Assembly (NCBI GenBank): GCA_007127495.1
Contig: SKZG01000143.1
Span: forward strand, 1-17,870
Length of the DNA: 17,870 nt
Source of the DNA: Planctomycetales bacterium
GTDB taxonomy: Bacteria; Planctomycetota; Planctomycetia; Pirellulales; Thermoguttaceae
Direction of reading: 5' to 3'
Shown: positions 1 to 7,893 of the stretch, piece after piece
Layout: every line of letters starts with the position of its first letter
How positions within the stretch are numbered: position 1 is the stretch's first letter
Notes under the pieces: generated by a model
What the model was told of the DNA's origin: nothing
Database searches by the model: none
What the model saw: the letters and a program-made list of their open reading frames with translations, nothing else
Translations under genes and position numbers: made by a program

Positions 1-274
1 CCCCGCCGGTTGCCCGACGACACGCATCACTCGAGGCCAAGGCGACTGGCTAGGTCTTACCTCGTACGACTCTTTCATTCGCTACCTTTCTCCGGCTTTC
101 GCCGACGCACCCCGACCCCTTAAACACGTCCCGCCGCCTTGTCCGCTCTGCATGAAGCGGGGAAAACTGCCAGCCCCCCATGAATAGTGGCAGTCACGTA
201 GAGCCCACTTGCCCCCTACTGGAGGGCAATTCAGGCGGCACATCGGTTTTTTTTCCAAAACCGCTGCCGGCCAC

Positions 275-303
275 TTGTGGCGATTGCCGTCAGGCAGTAG
301 AAT
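275..303 (+). promoter_or_regulatory. Candidate sigma-70 promoter for feoAB
   Basis: TTGTGG (275-280) is followed after 17 bases by TAGAAT (298-303). The -10 element matches the consensus at 5 of 6 positions, while the -35 matches only in TTG. The expected transcription start near 310 would fall at the edge of the Fur-box-like palindrome, which suits iron-dependent repression. The implied leader is about 130 bases long. No better promoter is visible closer to feoA. Confidence 0.4.
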
Positions 304-312
304 GATATTTTG

Positions 313-327
313 TGAGACTGATTCTCA
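313..327. promoter_or_regulatory. Fur-box-like operator
   Basis: The 15 bases TGAGACT-G-ATTCTCA form a 7-1-7 inverted repeat with a single mismatch (C318). This fits the known Fur core TGATAAT-N-ATTATCA in layout and in most bases. It lies about 113 bases before feoA, just after a candidate -10 element. A weaker partial match to a Fur half-site runs through 426-438, directly before the feoA start. Repression of feoAB by iron-loaded Fur is the natural reading, inferred from the motif and the neighbouring genes. Confidence 0.6.
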
Positions 328-439
328 ATTCAAAGAACCAAAACTCGGCCTGTGGCCGCAATCAAAATCGCGATGCAATCATTCGCGCATGGCGTGTCGA
401 AAGACACTAAACCACTCCCTGTAATAGAAAATCATTGCT

Positions 440-673
440 ATGGTCGATAATGCCGTCCCTTTGGAAGAGCTTCTCGCCGGTGAAACGGCGACGATAAGCC
501 GGATTACCGGCCGTGGTCCCGATGTGCATCGCCTCGAAGAGTTTGGGTTGCGCGGTGGATCGCGCGTGCGAATGTTCCGGACCGGCAATCCGTGTATCCT
601 CCGCCTCGGGGGAGGAAACGTGTGTTTGCGCTGCGATCCCGCCCTACGAATTCTCGTTCACCGAAGCGAGTAG
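440..673 (+). CDS. feoA: FeoA family ferrous iron transport protein
   Basis: This 77-residue cytoplasmic protein has the size and layout of FeoA, an SH3-like domain protein that assists the FeoB iron channel. Visible family features are an N-terminal PLEELLAGE segment, a central RLEEFGLRGGSRV stretch typical of the LxxMGLxxGxxV region of FeoA, and a C-terminal end reading CDPALRILV, where family members usually read LxxxxAxxIxV. The ATG at 440 is the only sensible start, although no clear Shine-Dalgarno sequence precedes it. feoB begins 20 bases after the stop, so the two are surely one operon. A Fur-box-like site upstream suggests iron repression. Confidence 0.88.
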   Translation: MVDNAVPLEELLAGETATISRITGRGPDVHRLEEFGLRGGSRVRMFRTGNPCILRLGGGNVCLRCDPALRILVHRSE

Positions 674-693
674 ACACGCTCCCCGCGGGTATC

Positions 694-2952
694 ATGGCGC
701 AACGAGTTCTGACCACGTTTGAACCGGCCACCACGGTCGCCCTCGTCGGAAACCCCAACGCCGGAAAATCGACCCTCTTCAGTGCCCTGGCGGGCGTCCG
801 CCAGCATGTGGGCAACTATCCGGGCGTGACGGTCGAACGCAAGGCCGCACGCATGCTGGTCGATGGCCGACAAGTGGAAATGCTCGACCTGCCGGGGCTG
901 TACAGCCTCTCGCCGCGCAGCCGCGACGAAATGGTCGCCTGCGAAGTCCTGCTGGGCGGGCGAGTGGAATTCGACCGGGCCCAGGCCGTCGTGTGCGTGG
1001 CCGATGCCTCGAACCTCGAACGCAGCCTGTACCTGCTCAGCCAAGTGTTGGAACTGGGCTTGCCGGCAGTTCTGGCGGTCAACATGCTCGACGTTGCCGC
1101 CGAACAAGATATCCACATTGACTTGGCCACACTCCGGCAACGGCTGCCCATACCCGTCGTACCTATCCAGGCGAATCGGCGGCTCGGCTTGGAACAGCTC
1201 AAGGCGGCACTGGCCGAGGCCATGAAATCAGATATCCCCGAATGTAGAGTCCCTTTTCCCGAACCCTTCGTGCGAGAGGTGACGCAACTGCGGAGCTGGT
1301 TCGAAACGTCTCGGACGCCCAACGGAAAGTCGCTGTGCCCAGGGCTTGCACGACGGCTGCTTCTCGATGCCGGCGGGTATCTGGAATCGGACATGCTCGC
1401 CCGCGGATGCCTGCCCGAAGGCACGCAGGATGCACTGGTCCGGGCCCGCGCGAGGCTCGCACAGGAAGATTGCGAAATACCCGCAGTCGAAACCAAGTGG
1501 CGGTATGCCTGGGTCATTGAGGTGCTCAAGGGTGTGGTCCGGCATCCGGAAACTTACAGCCCGACGTTCAGCGATCGTGTTGATCAGGTCGTCACCCACC
1601 GCATTTGGGGGGTTGCTGTGTTCCTGCTGGTCATGGTGGCCATATTCCAGGCGGTATTTGCGGGAGCGCAGCCGCTGATGGACGGCGTCGAGTTCGCGGT
1701 CGCCCAGGTCGCTCAGTGGGTGGGGGCAACCGTACCGGAGGGAGCCCTTCAAAGCTTGCTGCAAAAAGGGATCGTGGGCGGCGTCGGCGCCATCGTGGTG
1801 TTCTTGCCCCAAATTGCCATCCTTTTCCTGTTTCTGGCTGTGCTGGAAGACTGCGGGTACATCGCGCGGGCGGCCTATCTGGCGGATCGGATGATGGCGC
1901 GTGTGGGGCTTAGCGGCAAAGCGTTTATTCCCATGCTCTCGTCTTTCGCCTGCGCCGTGCCGGGCATTATGGCCGCGCGAGTGATCGAGGACGAGCGCGA
2001 CCGGCTGACGACCATCCTCGTCGCGCCGCTGCTGACTTGTTCGGCTCGACTGCCCGTGTACGCGCTACTCATTGCCGCTTTCATTCCGTCGTGGACCTAC
2101 CTGGGTGGTTTGGTCAATCTACAAGGGCTTGTACTTGCGGGCTTGTATGCGATGGGCATTGTTGTGGCAGTGCTCGCGGCCTTGGTGCTGAAGCGCACGC
2201 TGCTGCGCGGGGCGACGCCGCCGTTTCTGCTCGAGCTGCCCAGCTACAAGTGGCCCTCGCCGCGGAATGTCATTTACCGTGTGGTGCAACGGGCGTGGCA
2301 GTTTCTCCGGTGCGCGGGCACGCTGATTTTCGCCGTATCGATCCTTGTGTGGGCCTCGCTGTACTACCCCCAGAATCCGCCCTCGGTCGCTCCGTTGCGG
2401 GACGCGCGCCGCGCGATGGAAGCGCGCCTGGACCAATTGCCCGCCCAATCGCCCGAACGCGCCCGCCTGGACGACGAAATCGACGAACTCAACCGGGAGA
2501 TCACCGGCGAGCAGCAGCGTCAGAGCGTCCTGGGTCATTTGGGCCGGCTGATCGAGCCGGCCGTGCGGCCCCTGGGGTGGGACTGGCGCATCGGGTGCGC
2601 CGTGCTGGCCTCCTTGCCGGCGCGCGAGGTGGTCGTTGCCACTATGGGCGTGATTTACAATTTGGGGGACGACGTCGATCTCGACTCGGAGGCCGATCTG
2701 AACCGCCTGCAAACCAGGATGCGTGCCGCTGTATGGGAGGGCAGCCGGCGGCCGGTCTTCAACGTGCCGGTCGCCCTGTCCATTCTGGTGTTCTATGCTC
2801 TGTGCGCTCAATGCGCGGCCACGTTGGCCGTCATGCGGCAGGAAACCGGCACATGGCGCTGGCCGGTTTTCGCTTTTGTTTACATGACGCTCTTGGCCTA
2901 TGTCGGAGCATTCATCACGTACCGGGCCGGTATGTGGCTGGGCGGAGGGTAA
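694..2952 (+). CDS. feoB: Ferrous iron transporter FeoB
   Basis: FeoB imports Fe2+ across the inner membrane through a polytopic domain joined to an N-terminal GTPase. The 752-residue product has G1 GNPNAGKST at 19-27, the G2 region YPGVTVE at 42-48, G3 DLPG at 65-68 and G4 NMLD at 130-133. A helical linker and a hydrophobic C-terminal half follow, with Gate-like segments around the CGYIARAAY and SSFACAVPGIM motifs. I chose ATG 694 because the open frame upstream of it overlaps feoA and carries no family sequence. A charged, probably coiled-coil stretch at about 570-610 is inserted before the LGRLIEPAVRPLG region and looks longer than in enteric FeoB. No feoC is seen. Confidence 0.95.
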   Translation: MAQRVLTTFEPATTVALVGNPNAGKSTLFSALAGVRQHVGNYPGVTVERKAARMLVDGRQVEMLDLPGLYSLSPRSRDEMVACEVLLGGRVEFDRAQAVVCVADASNLERSLYLLSQVLELGLPAVLAVNMLDVAAEQDIHIDLATLRQRLPIPVVPIQANRRLGLEQLKAALAEAMKSDIPECRVPFPEPFVREVTQLRSWFETSRTPNGKSLCPGLARRLLLDAGGYLESDMLARGCLPEGTQDALVRARARLAQEDCEIPAVETKWRYAWVIEVLKGVVRHPETYSPTFSDRVDQVVTHRIWGVAVFLLVMVAIFQAVFAGAQPLMDGVEFAVAQVAQWVGATVPEGALQSLLQKGIVGGVGAIVVFLPQIAILFLFLAVLEDCGYIARAAYLADRMMARVGLSGKAFIPMLSSFACAVPGIMAARVIEDERDRLTTILVAPLLTCSARLPVYALLIAAFIPSWTYLGGLVNLQGLVLAGLYAMGIVVAVLAALVLKRTLLRGATPPFLLELPSYKWPSPRNVIYRVVQRAWQFLRCAGTLIFAVSILVWASLYYPQNPPSVAPLRDARRAMEARLDQLPAQSPERARLDDEIDELNREITGEQQRQSVLGHLGRLIEPAVRPLGWDWRIGCAVLASLPAREVVVATMGVIYNLGDDVDLDSEADLNRLQTRMRAAVWEGSRRPVFNVPVALSILVFYALCAQCAATLAVMRQETGTWRWPVFAFVYMTLLAYVGAFITYRAGMWLGGG

Positions 2953-2967
2953 CCGTCCACAAGAAAA

Positions 2968-3000
2968 CCGGCGGCCTCCCGCTTCGGGAGAGGCCGCCGG
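2968..3000 (-). terminator. Intrinsic terminator of acs, between convergent acs and feoB
   Basis: An 11-base stem (CCGGCGGCCTC with GAGGCCGCCGG) extends inward with CCCG/CGGG after a small bulge, around a short loop. Read on the minus strand, the hairpin is followed at once by TTTTCTT, the pattern of a rho-independent terminator for acs. On the plus strand the following bases are not T-rich, so it would end feoB transcripts less efficiently. A second hairpin (3013-3041, GGCC-rich with one bulged G) lies between this one and the acs stop codon. Confidence 0.8.
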
Positions 3001-3067
3001 AGAGAACTCGCGCCGGGGCGGCCATTCCGCGGGCCGCCCGGCTCAATAACCATCGTGCCGCGGCGGG

Positions 3068-5026
3068 CTACTCTTCTTTCTGACGCAAACTGGCCAGCAC
3101 GCTGTAGTCCTCCAGGGTGCTGGTGTCGCCCGCGCTCTCCCGCCCGGCGGCGATATCGCGCAGCAGGCGCCGCATGATCTTACCGCTGCGCGTTTTCGGC
3201 AGCGAGGTGGTGAAGCGAATATCGTCCGGCACGGCCAGCGCGCCGATTTCCTTGCGCACGTGGCCTTTCAGTTCCTTGCGCAGGTCGTCGGTCGGATCGA
3301 ACCCGCCGGCAAGGGTGATGAAAACGGACACCGCTTCGCCCTTAATGTCGTGCGGACGGCCGACCGAGGCGGCCTCAGCCACCGCCGGATGGCTGACCAA
3401 CGCGCTTTCGATCTCGATCGTGCTCAGCCGGTGGCCCGAAACGTTCAGCACGTCGTCAATACGGCCCATAATCCAGTAGTAGCCGTCTTCATCGCACCGG
3501 GCGTTGTCGCCGCACAGGTATTTGCCGGGCACGTCGCTCCAGTACTGGGCCTTGTAGCGATCGTCGTCGCCCCAGATGCCTCGCAACATGCCGGGCCAGG
3601 GCTTCGTGATGGTCAACCAACCGCCCTGCCCTGTGGGCACGGCCTGCTTGTCCTCGCCGACGATTTCCGGGATGATGCCCGGCAGCGGCTTGCAGCAGCT
3701 TCCCGGCTTGGTCGGTGTCGCGCCCGGCAGCGGCGTCATCATGATTCCGCCGGTTTCGGTTTGCCACCAGGTATCGACAATGGGGCACTTGCCGCCGCCG
3801 ATCTTCTCGTGGTACCACATCCACGCTTCCGGGTTGATCCCTTCGCCGACGGTGCCCAGCACGCGAAGGCTCGAAAGGTCGTGCTTGTCGACCCATTCAT
3901 CGCCCCACTTGATGAACGCGCGAATGGCCGTGGGCGCGGTATAGAAAATGCTCACCTTGTACTTCTCGACCAGTTCCCAGAAGCGGTCAAGGCCCGGCGT
4001 GTCGGGTGCGCCTTCGTACATGAGGACGGTGGCGCCGGCGGCCAGCGGCCCGTAAACAACATAGCTATGTCCGGTAATCCAGCCGATATCGGCCGTACAC
4101 CAGTAGATATCCTCATCGCGGATATCGAAGACCCACTCGACGGTCTTCTTCGCATACAGGTTGTAGCCGGCGGTGGTATGCTTGATTCCCTTCGGTTTGC
4201 CGGTCGAACCGCTCGTATACAGGATGAACAGGGGAGTTTCGCTGTCCAGCGGTTCCGCGGGGCAATCGTCGGAAGCCTCGGCCATGAGTTCGTGCCACCA
4301 GAGGTCGCGGCCCGGCTGCATTTCCACCTCCGTGCCCACGCGATTCAGGACGATGCACTTCTCGACCGTCGGCGACTTTTTCAACGCCTCGTCCACATTC
4401 GCCTTCAAGTGCAATTCCTTGCCGCGGCGCCATCCGGCGTCGGCCGTAATCTGGATTTTCGCCGACGCGTCGTTATTTCGATCGGCGATCGCCTCTGCCG
4501 AAAACCCGCCGAAGACGATCGAATGGACGGCGCCGATGCGAGCGCAGGCGAGCATCGCAATCGCCAATTCAGGCACCATGGGCATATACATGGCCACCAC
4601 GTCGCCCTGCTTGACCCCGAGCTTCTTCAGCACGTTGGCGAACTTGCACACCTCCTTGTGCAGTTCGCGATAGGTAAACTGCCGCACGTCCCCCGGCTCG
4701 CCTTCCCAAATAATGGCCGTCTTGTCAGCCCGGTGCGTTGCAAGGTGCGCGTCCACGCAATTGTAAGAAACGTTTGTTTGCCCCCCAACGAACCACTTCG
4801 CAAAAGGCTCGTTCCACTCAAGCACCTTGTCGTAGGGCTTGAACCAGTGCAATTCATGGCCGAACTGGTCCCAGAAGCCCTCCAGGTCGGCGGCGGCTTC
4901 GTCCCACATCTTCTGGTATTGCTCCATCGAGCCAATACGAGCCCTCTTCGAGAAATCCTCAGGCGGGGGGAACAGCCTCCCCTCCTTCATGACATTAACA
5001 ATTCCAGCGGATTTTTCCTCTGACAT
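3068..5026 (-). CDS. acs: Acetyl-CoA synthetase (AMP-forming)
   Basis: Acs activates acetate to acetyl-AMP and then acetyl-CoA in the cytoplasm. At 652 residues it has full family length. The adenylate-forming P-loop reads [11 protein letters not shown]. The TWWQTETGG motif, the [17 protein letters not shown] hinge region and the C-terminal [11 protein letters not shown] are all present. Lys616 in SGK is the catalytic lysine that is reversibly acetylated in the family. The ATG at 5026 is preceded by AGGAG with seven bases of spacing. A good promoter (5106-5133) and a terminator flank the gene, so it is probably monocistronic. Confidence 0.97.
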   Translation of the reverse strand: MSEEKSAGIVNVMKEGRLFPPPEDFSKRARIGSMEQYQKMWDEAAADLEGFWDQFGHELHWFKPYDKVLEWNEPFAKWFVGGQTNVSYNCVDAHLATHRADKTAIIWEGEPGDVRQFTYRELHKEVCKFANVLKKLGVKQGDVVAMYMPMVPELAIAMLACARIGAVHSIVFGGFSAEAIADRNNDASAKIQITADAGWRRGKELHLKANVDEALKKSPTVEKCIVLNRVGTEVEMQPGRDLWWHELMAEASDDCPAEPLDSETPLFILYTSGSTGKPKGIKHTTAGYNLYAKKTVEWVFDIRDEDIYWCTADIGWITGHSYVVYGPLAAGATVLMYEGAPDTPGLDRFWELVEKYKVSIFYTAPTAIRAFIKWGDEWVDKHDLSSLRVLGTVGEGINPEAWMWYHEKIGGGKCPIVDTWWQTETGGIMMTPLPGATPTKPGSCCKPLPGIIPEIVGEDKQAVPTGQGGWLTITKPWPGMLRGIWGDDDRYKAQYWSDVPGKYLCGDNARCDEDGYYWIMGRIDDVLNVSGHRLSTIEIESALVSHPAVAEAASVGRPHDIKGEAVSVFITLAGGFDPTDDLRKELKGHVRKEIGALAVPDDIRFTTSLPKTRSGKIMRRLLRDIAAGRESAGDTSTLEDYSVLASLRQKEE

Positions 5027-5105
5027 CTGCGATCTCCTAAAAAACGGGTTGCTCGGTCACATTCACATCGATCCTTGGCGACGGTTGCCTTCCAAAGAGC
5101 CCAAT

Positions 5106-5133
5106 ATTTTACGGGATCGGCCGAGTGTGTCAA
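5106..5133 (-). promoter_or_regulatory. Sigma-70-type promoter of acs
   Basis: On the minus strand TTGACA (5133-5128) is followed after 16 bases by TAAAAT (5111-5106). Six of six and five of six bases match the consensus. The expected transcript start lies about 70-75 bases before the acs ATG. The divergent tRNA promoter begins about 70 bases away. Confidence 0.65.
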
Positions 5134-5204
5134 CGGCCCCGCCCGCGCGTACGCCACTGTCCTCCCCGATCGCACCGGGCCGGAACGCTTACCAGCGGCC
5201 CCCT

Positions 5205-5233
5205 TTGACAGCTTTCCGTTATCCGCATAAAAT
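5205..5233 (+). promoter_or_regulatory. Sigma-70-type promoter of the tRNA-Ala gene
   Basis: TTGACA (5205-5210) and TAAAAT (5228-5233) are separated by 17 bases, close to an ideal housekeeping promoter. The mature tRNA begins 43 bases after the -10 element, leaving a short 5' leader for RNase P removal. This is the strongest promoter-like sequence in the window, as expected for a stable RNA gene. Confidence 0.75.
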
Positions 5234-5275
5234 CAAGTCCATGTCAGCCGAGGTCGATAATGCCGAGTGTTGGCC

Positions 5276-5348
5276 GGGGCGGTAGCTCAGCTGGGAGAGC
5301 GCTTGAATCGCACTCAAGAGGTCGGGAGTTCGAATCTCCTCCGCTCCA
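5276..5348 (+). tRNA. tRNA-Ala (anticodon CGC)
   Basis: The 73 bases fold into a full cloverleaf. A 7-bp acceptor stem GGGGCGG/CCGCTCC contains the G3:U70 pair that defines alanine identity. The D arm is GCTC/GAGC, the anticodon stem is CTTGA/TCAAG around a loop with T33 and anticodon CGC, and the T arm is GGGAG/CTCCT with loop TTCGAAT. The discriminator is A, and the gene does not encode CCA, which must be added afterwards. The tRNA reads the GCG codon. A small GTTGC/GCAAC hairpin at 5358-5378, followed by a T-rich patch, may end the transcript, but this is weak. Confidence 0.96.
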
Positions 5349-5507
5349 CTGATGGTTGTTGCAGTTGTTCAACGCAACGGTTCTTCCGTTTCTGGATGCC
5401 GGTCGCTGGATGGCAACTTTGGCGTTCGGTTCCGGCCTCCGTTTGCGAATTGTGAGGTCTTTGGCCCACCCGTTGAACGCTCACGTCTTGTATGGAGGCC
5501 CTTCTCG

Positions 5508-5984
5508 ATGCGAGCCGAGTATATCAACCCGTTCATCGCCTCCTTAAGCAAAGCGTTTCGGACCATGCTGGGCTGCGAGGTGCATCGTGGTCCGTTGGCG
5601 CTCACGGTTGGGAAGACGCAGCGTCATGGGGTAAGCGGCATCATCGGGCTTTCCGGGAACGCCGTCGGAATGGTCGTGCTAAGCCTTTCCGCCGAGGTCG
5701 CCAAGAAGGCCGCTTCCGCCATGCTGCTTTGCGAAACAGACGAGATCGATGCCGACGTAATCGACGCCGTGGGCGAACTGACCAATATGGTGGCCGGGGC
5801 CGCCAAGGCCGAACTTGTTGGCCTGAATCTGATGGTTGGCCTGCCAAGCGTCGTGACCGGTGCGAATCACGTGGTCCGGTTCCCGTCGAACGTGACGCCC
5901 ATTTGCGTGCCGTTCACCACCGAGTGGGGCGATTTGGCGTTGGAAGTGGGCCTTGCTCCCACACCCGCGGCCGCCACCATCTGA
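5508..5984 (+). CDS. CheX-like chemotaxis phosphatase
   Basis: This 158-residue protein resembles the CheC/CheX/FliY family, cytoplasmic phosphatases that remove phosphate from CheY-P. The active-site signature D-x3-E-x2-N is visible as D86, E90 and N93, followed by a small-residue helix and a loop reading GLPSVVTG. The N-terminus (EYINPFIASLSKAF) has the usual CheX start. ATG 5508 is chosen because GGAGG lies nine bases upstream and family similarity begins there; the open frame extends further upstream without support. Nearby fliG fits a motility role. Some family relatives act outside chemotaxis, so the exact partner is not proven. Confidence 0.75.
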   Translation: MRAEYINPFIASLSKAFRTMLGCEVHRGPLALTVGKTQRHGVSGIIGLSGNAVGMVVLSLSAEVAKKAASAMLLCETDEIDADVIDAVGELTNMVAGAAKAELVGLNLMVGLPSVVTGANHVVRFPSNVTPICVPFTTEWGDLALEVGLAPTPAAATI

Positions 5985-6193
5985 GCCTCAGCCAAGCGGA
6001 GTTCCCCATCTCCGATAAGGGCTCGCGAAGGGATAAATGGCCGATTTAGGCGCGGCGACCGACGACACGTGAAGTCGGCGGCCCGTCTGATAGTCTGAAT
6101 TTGGCCTCAAGTTGCCAGTCTTGTCGTGTCGATATACGGCCAGCCGGAGGGTATGCGCCGCCCCGGGCCCCTCGACCTCTCGACGGTGGAACA

Positions 6194-7198
6194 ATGACTG
6201 CACCTACCTCCAATGTCCGCAAGGCCGCCATCTTGCTGATGAGCCTGCCCGAGGACCAGGCAGCGCAAATCATGAGCCGGCTTGAGCCGAAGCAGCTCGA
6301 AGCGGTCTCGATCGAAATCGCGCGAACGACGGCGTTTTCAGGCGAAGAGCAGGAGGGGGTCATTCAGGAATTCGCCCGGTCCAACCCAGCGGCCCTGACC
6401 GGGCGCAGCGGGGGGCTCGACGTGGCCCGCTCGCTGGTTGAGGGGGCACTGGGCAAGAACGCCAGCGCCACGCTGGAAAGCGTTCGGCAGTCGATCGAGG
6501 CCCTGCCCTTCGGATTCCTTCAGAAGGTCGACCGCCAGAACTTACTCACCTTCATCATCGACGAGCACCCGCAGACGATCGCCCTGATCCTCTGCCACGT
6601 GCCGCCTGCGCAGGCCGCCGACATTATCAGTGGACTGCCCGCCGAAAGACAACTTTCCGTCATCCGGAGGGTTGCCACGATGAGCCAGACCAGCCCGGAC
6701 ATTATCAAGGAGGTGGAAAACGGTCTGGAACACCGCATGGCCAGCGTCATGAGTCAGCAGTTCGAAACGGCCGGAGGCGTGAACAGCGTTGCCGAGATTC
6801 TGAACGTGACCGACCGGGCCACCGAACGCAGTTTGCTGGAAAACTTGGCCCAGGAAGACCCTGAACTGGTTGAGGAAATCCGCCGCTTGATGTTCGTCTT
6901 CGAAGACATCAACAAGCTGAGCGATCGCGACATCCAGACATTGCTCAAGAACGTGGAAAGCTCGCAGTGGGCCATGGCACTGAAGGGCGCAAGCGAGGAG
7001 CTGAAAGACAAGATACTCCAAAACATGTCGAAGCGGGCGGCCGATCTGCTGCGCGAGGAGATGGAATACCTCGGCCCGGTACGACTATCGAACGTGGAAC
7101 AGGTCCAACAGCAAATCGTCGACGTGGTACGCCGCCTGGAAGACGCGGGCGAAATCACCACCCACGCCGACGAAGCGGAAGAACAGTTCGTCCAGTAA
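6194..7198 (+). CDS. fliG: Flagellar motor switch protein FliG
   Basis: FliG is the rotor protein that contacts the stator and sets rotation direction at the cytoplasmic face of the basal body. The 334 residues match family length. The N-terminal domain begins RKAAILLMSLPEDQA. The middle domain carries EHPQ at 124-127. The C-terminal domain has the MFVFEDI hinge at 233-239 and a charged helix (about 264-292) corresponding to the torque-generating ridge. ATG 6194, with GGTGGA just upstream, gives the normal start; the frame is open for 31 more codons without family sequence. The gene stands apart from fliF and fliH, about 209 bases after the CheX-like gene, and its stop lies nine bases from that of convergent infC. 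Confidence 0.95.
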   Translation: MTAPTSNVRKAAILLMSLPEDQAAQIMSRLEPKQLEAVSIEIARTTAFSGEEQEGVIQEFARSNPAALTGRSGGLDVARSLVEGALGKNASATLESVRQSIEALPFGFLQKVDRQNLLTFIIDEHPQTIALILCHVPPAQAADIISGLPAERQLSVIRRVATMSQTSPDIIKEVENGLEHRMASVMSQQFETAGGVNSVAEILNVTDRATERSLLENLAQEDPELVEEIRRLMFVFEDINKLSDRDIQTLLKNVESSQWAMALKGASEELKDKILQNMSKRAADLLREEMEYLGPVRLSNVEQVQQQIVDVVRRLEDAGEITTHADEAEEQFVQ

Positions 7199-7207
7199 CC
7201 GGTTACT
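7194..7207. repeat. 14-base palindrome at the fliG/infC junction
   Basis: AGTAACC-GGTTACT is a perfect palindrome that includes the fliG stop codon and ends one base before the infC stop codon. As RNA it could form a five-base stem with a CCGG loop on either strand. It is the only structure between these convergent genes and is weaker than a normal terminator. Confidence 0.6.
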
Positions 7208-7729
7208 TTACTTCGGGGCCAGGGTGCATACCATGCGCCGGCCGTGCTGCACGGCGGGCGTCTCGACCTTGGCCACGTCTTCGAGTTGGGCAATCACACC
7301 ATCGAGCACGCGCCGGCCCTCCTCCTGATGCGCCATTTCGCGGCCGCGGAAAATCACCGTGACGGTCACCTTGTTTTTCTGTGCAAGAAACTCGCGGGCA
7401 TGATTCACCTTCGTGGTGATATCGTGCGTGCCGGTTTTGGGCCGAACCCGTATTTCCTTCAACTTGGTTTGATGGGCTTGGCCTTTATGGTGCCGCTTCT
7501 TCTGCTGGTACTTATACTTGCCATAGTCCATGATCCGGCAGACGGGTGGGTGCTCTCGGGGCGCCACCTCCACCAGATCGAGCCCAACCTTCCTGGCTTC
7601 CGCTAAGGCATTCTCGGTCGATAAGATACCGAGTTGCTCGCCATCGTCTCCAATAACGCGGACCGTGGAGATCCGGATTTGTTCATTGATCCGCGGCCCT
7701 TTCGTGTCCAAGGTTGACGTTTTCCGCAT
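7208..7729 (-). CDS. infC: Translation initiation factor IF-3
   Basis: IF-3 binds the 30S subunit, blocks premature 50S joining and checks the start codon. The 173-residue protein has the N-domain signature GPRINEQIR at 11-19, the linker-proximal [16 protein letters not shown] at 63-78, and the C-domain [13 protein letters not shown] and FRGREMAH stretches. Unlike enteric infC, which uses a rare AUU start, this one starts with ATG, preceded by AGGGAG at a short four-base spacing. It follows thrS after 164 bases, a common order, but rpmI and rplT do not follow. A leader able to form alternative hairpins precedes it. Confidence 0.96.
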   Translation of the reverse strand: MRKTSTLDTKGPRINEQIRISTVRVIGDDGEQLGILSTENALAEARKVGLDLVEVAPREHPPVCRIMDYGKYKYQQKKRHHKGQAHQTKLKEIRVRPKTGTHDITTKVNHAREFLAQKNKVTVTVIFRGREMAHQEEGRRVLDGVIAQLEDVAKVETPAVQHGRRMVCTLAPK

Positions 7730-7742
7730 TCAGCTCCCTGTT

Positions 7743-7794
7743 GGTCTTGCCTGAAATTGATTTCCACCAAGACCGGTCCCGGAGGCCGATCTTG
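7743..7794 (-). promoter_or_regulatory. infC leader with two mutually exclusive hairpins
   Basis: Read on the minus strand, CAAGATCGG (7794-7786) can pair with CCGGTCTTG (7776-7768), giving nine pairs with one G-U. The same GGTCTTG core (7774-7768) can instead pair perfectly with CAAGACC (7749-7743), with an inner GAAA/TTTC stem. The second hairpin ends three bases before the AGGGAG ribosome binding site. The two structures cannot coexist, which is the layout of an attenuator or translational switch. The pairing is seen directly; the regulatory role is inferred. Confidence 0.45.
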
Positions 7795-7861
7795 TTCCGA
7801 GTTGCTCCGGCGCCGCCGCCTAGCAACGGCGCCAAACATTTCCGTTATGGTAACCTTTAAG

Positions 7862-7890
7862 AGTATGCAACGCAAGCCGGCTCGAGTCAA
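7862..7890 (-). promoter_or_regulatory. Candidate promoter of infC
   Basis: On the minus strand TTGACT (7890-7885) lies three bases past the thrS stop codon, followed after 17 bases by CATACT (7867-7862). The -35 matches the consensus at five of six and the -10 at four of six. It would allow infC expression separately from thrS, with a leader of roughly 125 bases. This is a consensus match only. Confidence 0.35.
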
Positions 7891-7893
7891 CCC

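Larger units (their letters stand above)
1..439. other. Non-coding region upstream of feoAB
   Basis: No ORF here resembles a known protein, and the short ones lack good starts. The stretch contains several inverted repeats. ACTGCCA at 166-172 matches TGGCAGT at 188-194. TTGCCC at 209-214 matches GGGCAA at 224-229. CGGTTTT at 244-250 matches AAAACCG at 257-263 and encloses a run of eight T. Near feoA there is a CGGCC/GGCCG hairpin (346-358) and a GTGTC-GAAA-GACAC hairpin with a GNRA-type loop (394-407). A Fur-box-like palindrome and a candidate promoter are listed separately. The left part may hold the end of a transcription unit lying outside the window, but I cannot show this. Confidence 0.5.

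Noticed and set aside
209..424. 71-residue ORF before feoA
   Set aside because: It runs across the candidate promoter and Fur-box-like site, with no ribosome binding site and no recognisable protein features.
592..693. N-terminal extension of FeoB
   Set aside because: The frame is open but overlaps feoA and carries no family sequence; ATG 694 gives the normal FeoB N-terminus.
2037..3083. 348-residue open frame inside feoB
   Set aside because: It is a frame-shifted shadow of feoB with Arg/Gly/Ala-rich, domain-free sequence.
3260..5023. 587-residue open frame opposite acs
   Set aside because: It is a mirror of the acs coding strand in GC-rich DNA, with no recognisable domain and no ribosome binding site.
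6012..6018. CCGATAA, similar to a sigma-28 -10 element, upstream of fliG
   Set aside because: No TAAA-type -35 lies at the required distance upstream.
6063..6131. CGACACG/CGTGTCG inverted repeat between the CheX-like gene and fliG
   Set aside because: Only seven bases across a 55-base loop; expected by chance in such sequence.
6101..6193. N-terminal extension of FliG
   Set aside because: FliG similarity begins just after ATG 6194, and that start gives the usual length.
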